Below the pieces are notes generated by a model that was not told the origin of the DNA, ran no database searches, and worked only from the letters and a program-made list of their open reading frames with translations. A stretch of 64,000 bases of DNA, from NCBI RefSeq assembly GCF_945859685.1, contig NC_079149.1, positions 24,525,118 to 24,589,117 on the forward strand, read 5' to 3'. This document shows positions 63,820-64,000 of the stretch, in pieces (position 1 is the first letter of the stretch; each line of letters begins with the position of its first letter). A program made the position numbers and the translations under genes. The stretch comes from Eupeodes corollae. Taxonomy: Eukaryota; Arthropoda; Insecta; Diptera; Syrphidae.

Positions 63820-64000
63820 AAGGTTAGGTTAGGTTAGGTTAGGTTATAGTGGCTGTCCAAGATGGAAACGGACACACTTAGGCCCGTTGAATGTCCCATT
63901 GTGATACCACATGCATCTTGAGGCTTCCTCCTAAGCTCAATGGAACCAGCTTGAGTCCCTTACGAAACGTGAGAGGCTGATTATACCGATATGATTTAGA
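63820..64000 (-). mobile_element. End of a dispersed element with (AACCT)n tail, cut by window edge
   Basis: Plus strand has (GGTTA)5 at 63822-63846, then TAGTGGCTGTCCAAGATGG, GGACACACTTAGGCCCGTTG, a non-AT-rich block to the window edge. Read on minus, the (TAACC)n is a microsatellite 3' tail as in many non-LTR and SINE-like elements. I infer that type of element; no coding region is in view. Confidence 0.45.

Overview
The window is eukaryotic, AT-rich and repeat-laden, and looks like euchromatin of a brachyceran (higher dipteran) fly. Reasons: very short introns (67-75 bp) with GTAAGT/TTTTAG signals, AATAAA poly(A) signals, a MADF-BESS gene, and a transposon community (RTE-like and Jockey/CR1-like non-LTR elements, mariner, Tc1, piggyBac, PIF/Harbinger, a DINE-1-like repeat family, a tRNA-derived SINE) typical of fly genomes. 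There is no sign of prokaryotic or viral gene organisation.

Five host genes can be supported. (1) 9220-10932 (-): MADF-BESS DNA-binding protein, single exon, 570 aa. (2) 21741-22679 (-): aldo-keto reductase with an intact catalytic tetrad, 312 aa. (3) 26463-28160 (+): BTB-BACK-Kelch protein, 565 aa, intronless. (4) 28681-28947 (-): a small two-exon gene encoding a 64-aa single-pass membrane protein, found by splicing two tiny exons together. (5) 33167-42562 (+): a five-exon, 748-aa docking/adaptor-like protein with a possible PH-like N-terminus, an SH3-ligand proline stretch and several YxxM/YxN/YEEI tyrosine motifs. Its 6.7-kb last intron holds an RTE-like copy, a CR1/Jockey-type remnant and a 539-bp MITE. 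A possible promoter and non-coding first exon of a further gene lies near 53.37-54.23 kb.

The rest is mostly mobile DNA. 1-3154: RTE-like non-LTR copy. 3.2-5.75 kb: satellite-bearing DINE-1/Helentron-like element split by a Harbinger-type element. 5.9-8.25 kb: Tc1, MITE and non-LTR scraps. 11.8-16.4 kb: SINE, RTE and two non-LTR families interleaved. 14.9-21.1 kb: a Jockey/CR1-like element carrying a 270-bp MITE and a second TIR element, the latter in turn interrupted by a 2.4-kb piggyBac. 23.5-25.2 kb: SINE and a CR1-like tail. 31.0-32.3 kb: a TIR element with 3-bp target duplications that carries a degraded copy of the host gene HPF1. 44.5-47.3 kb: PIF/Harbinger remains with three Myb/SANT (zeste-type) fragments. 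47.2-49.1 and 57.7-59.7 kb: two more copies of the satellite-bearing element. 50.7-52.1 and 54.9-56.1 kb: mariners. 60.35-62.3 kb: small TIR elements and a SINE.

The genes do not form an operon or pathway; each appears independently regulated. The strongest novel points are the HPF1-carrying Harbinger-like element, the 64-aa membrane protein gene, the docking protein, and the nested insertion series in which removing two elements with their exact 3-bp target duplications restores the reading frame of the host retrotransposon.
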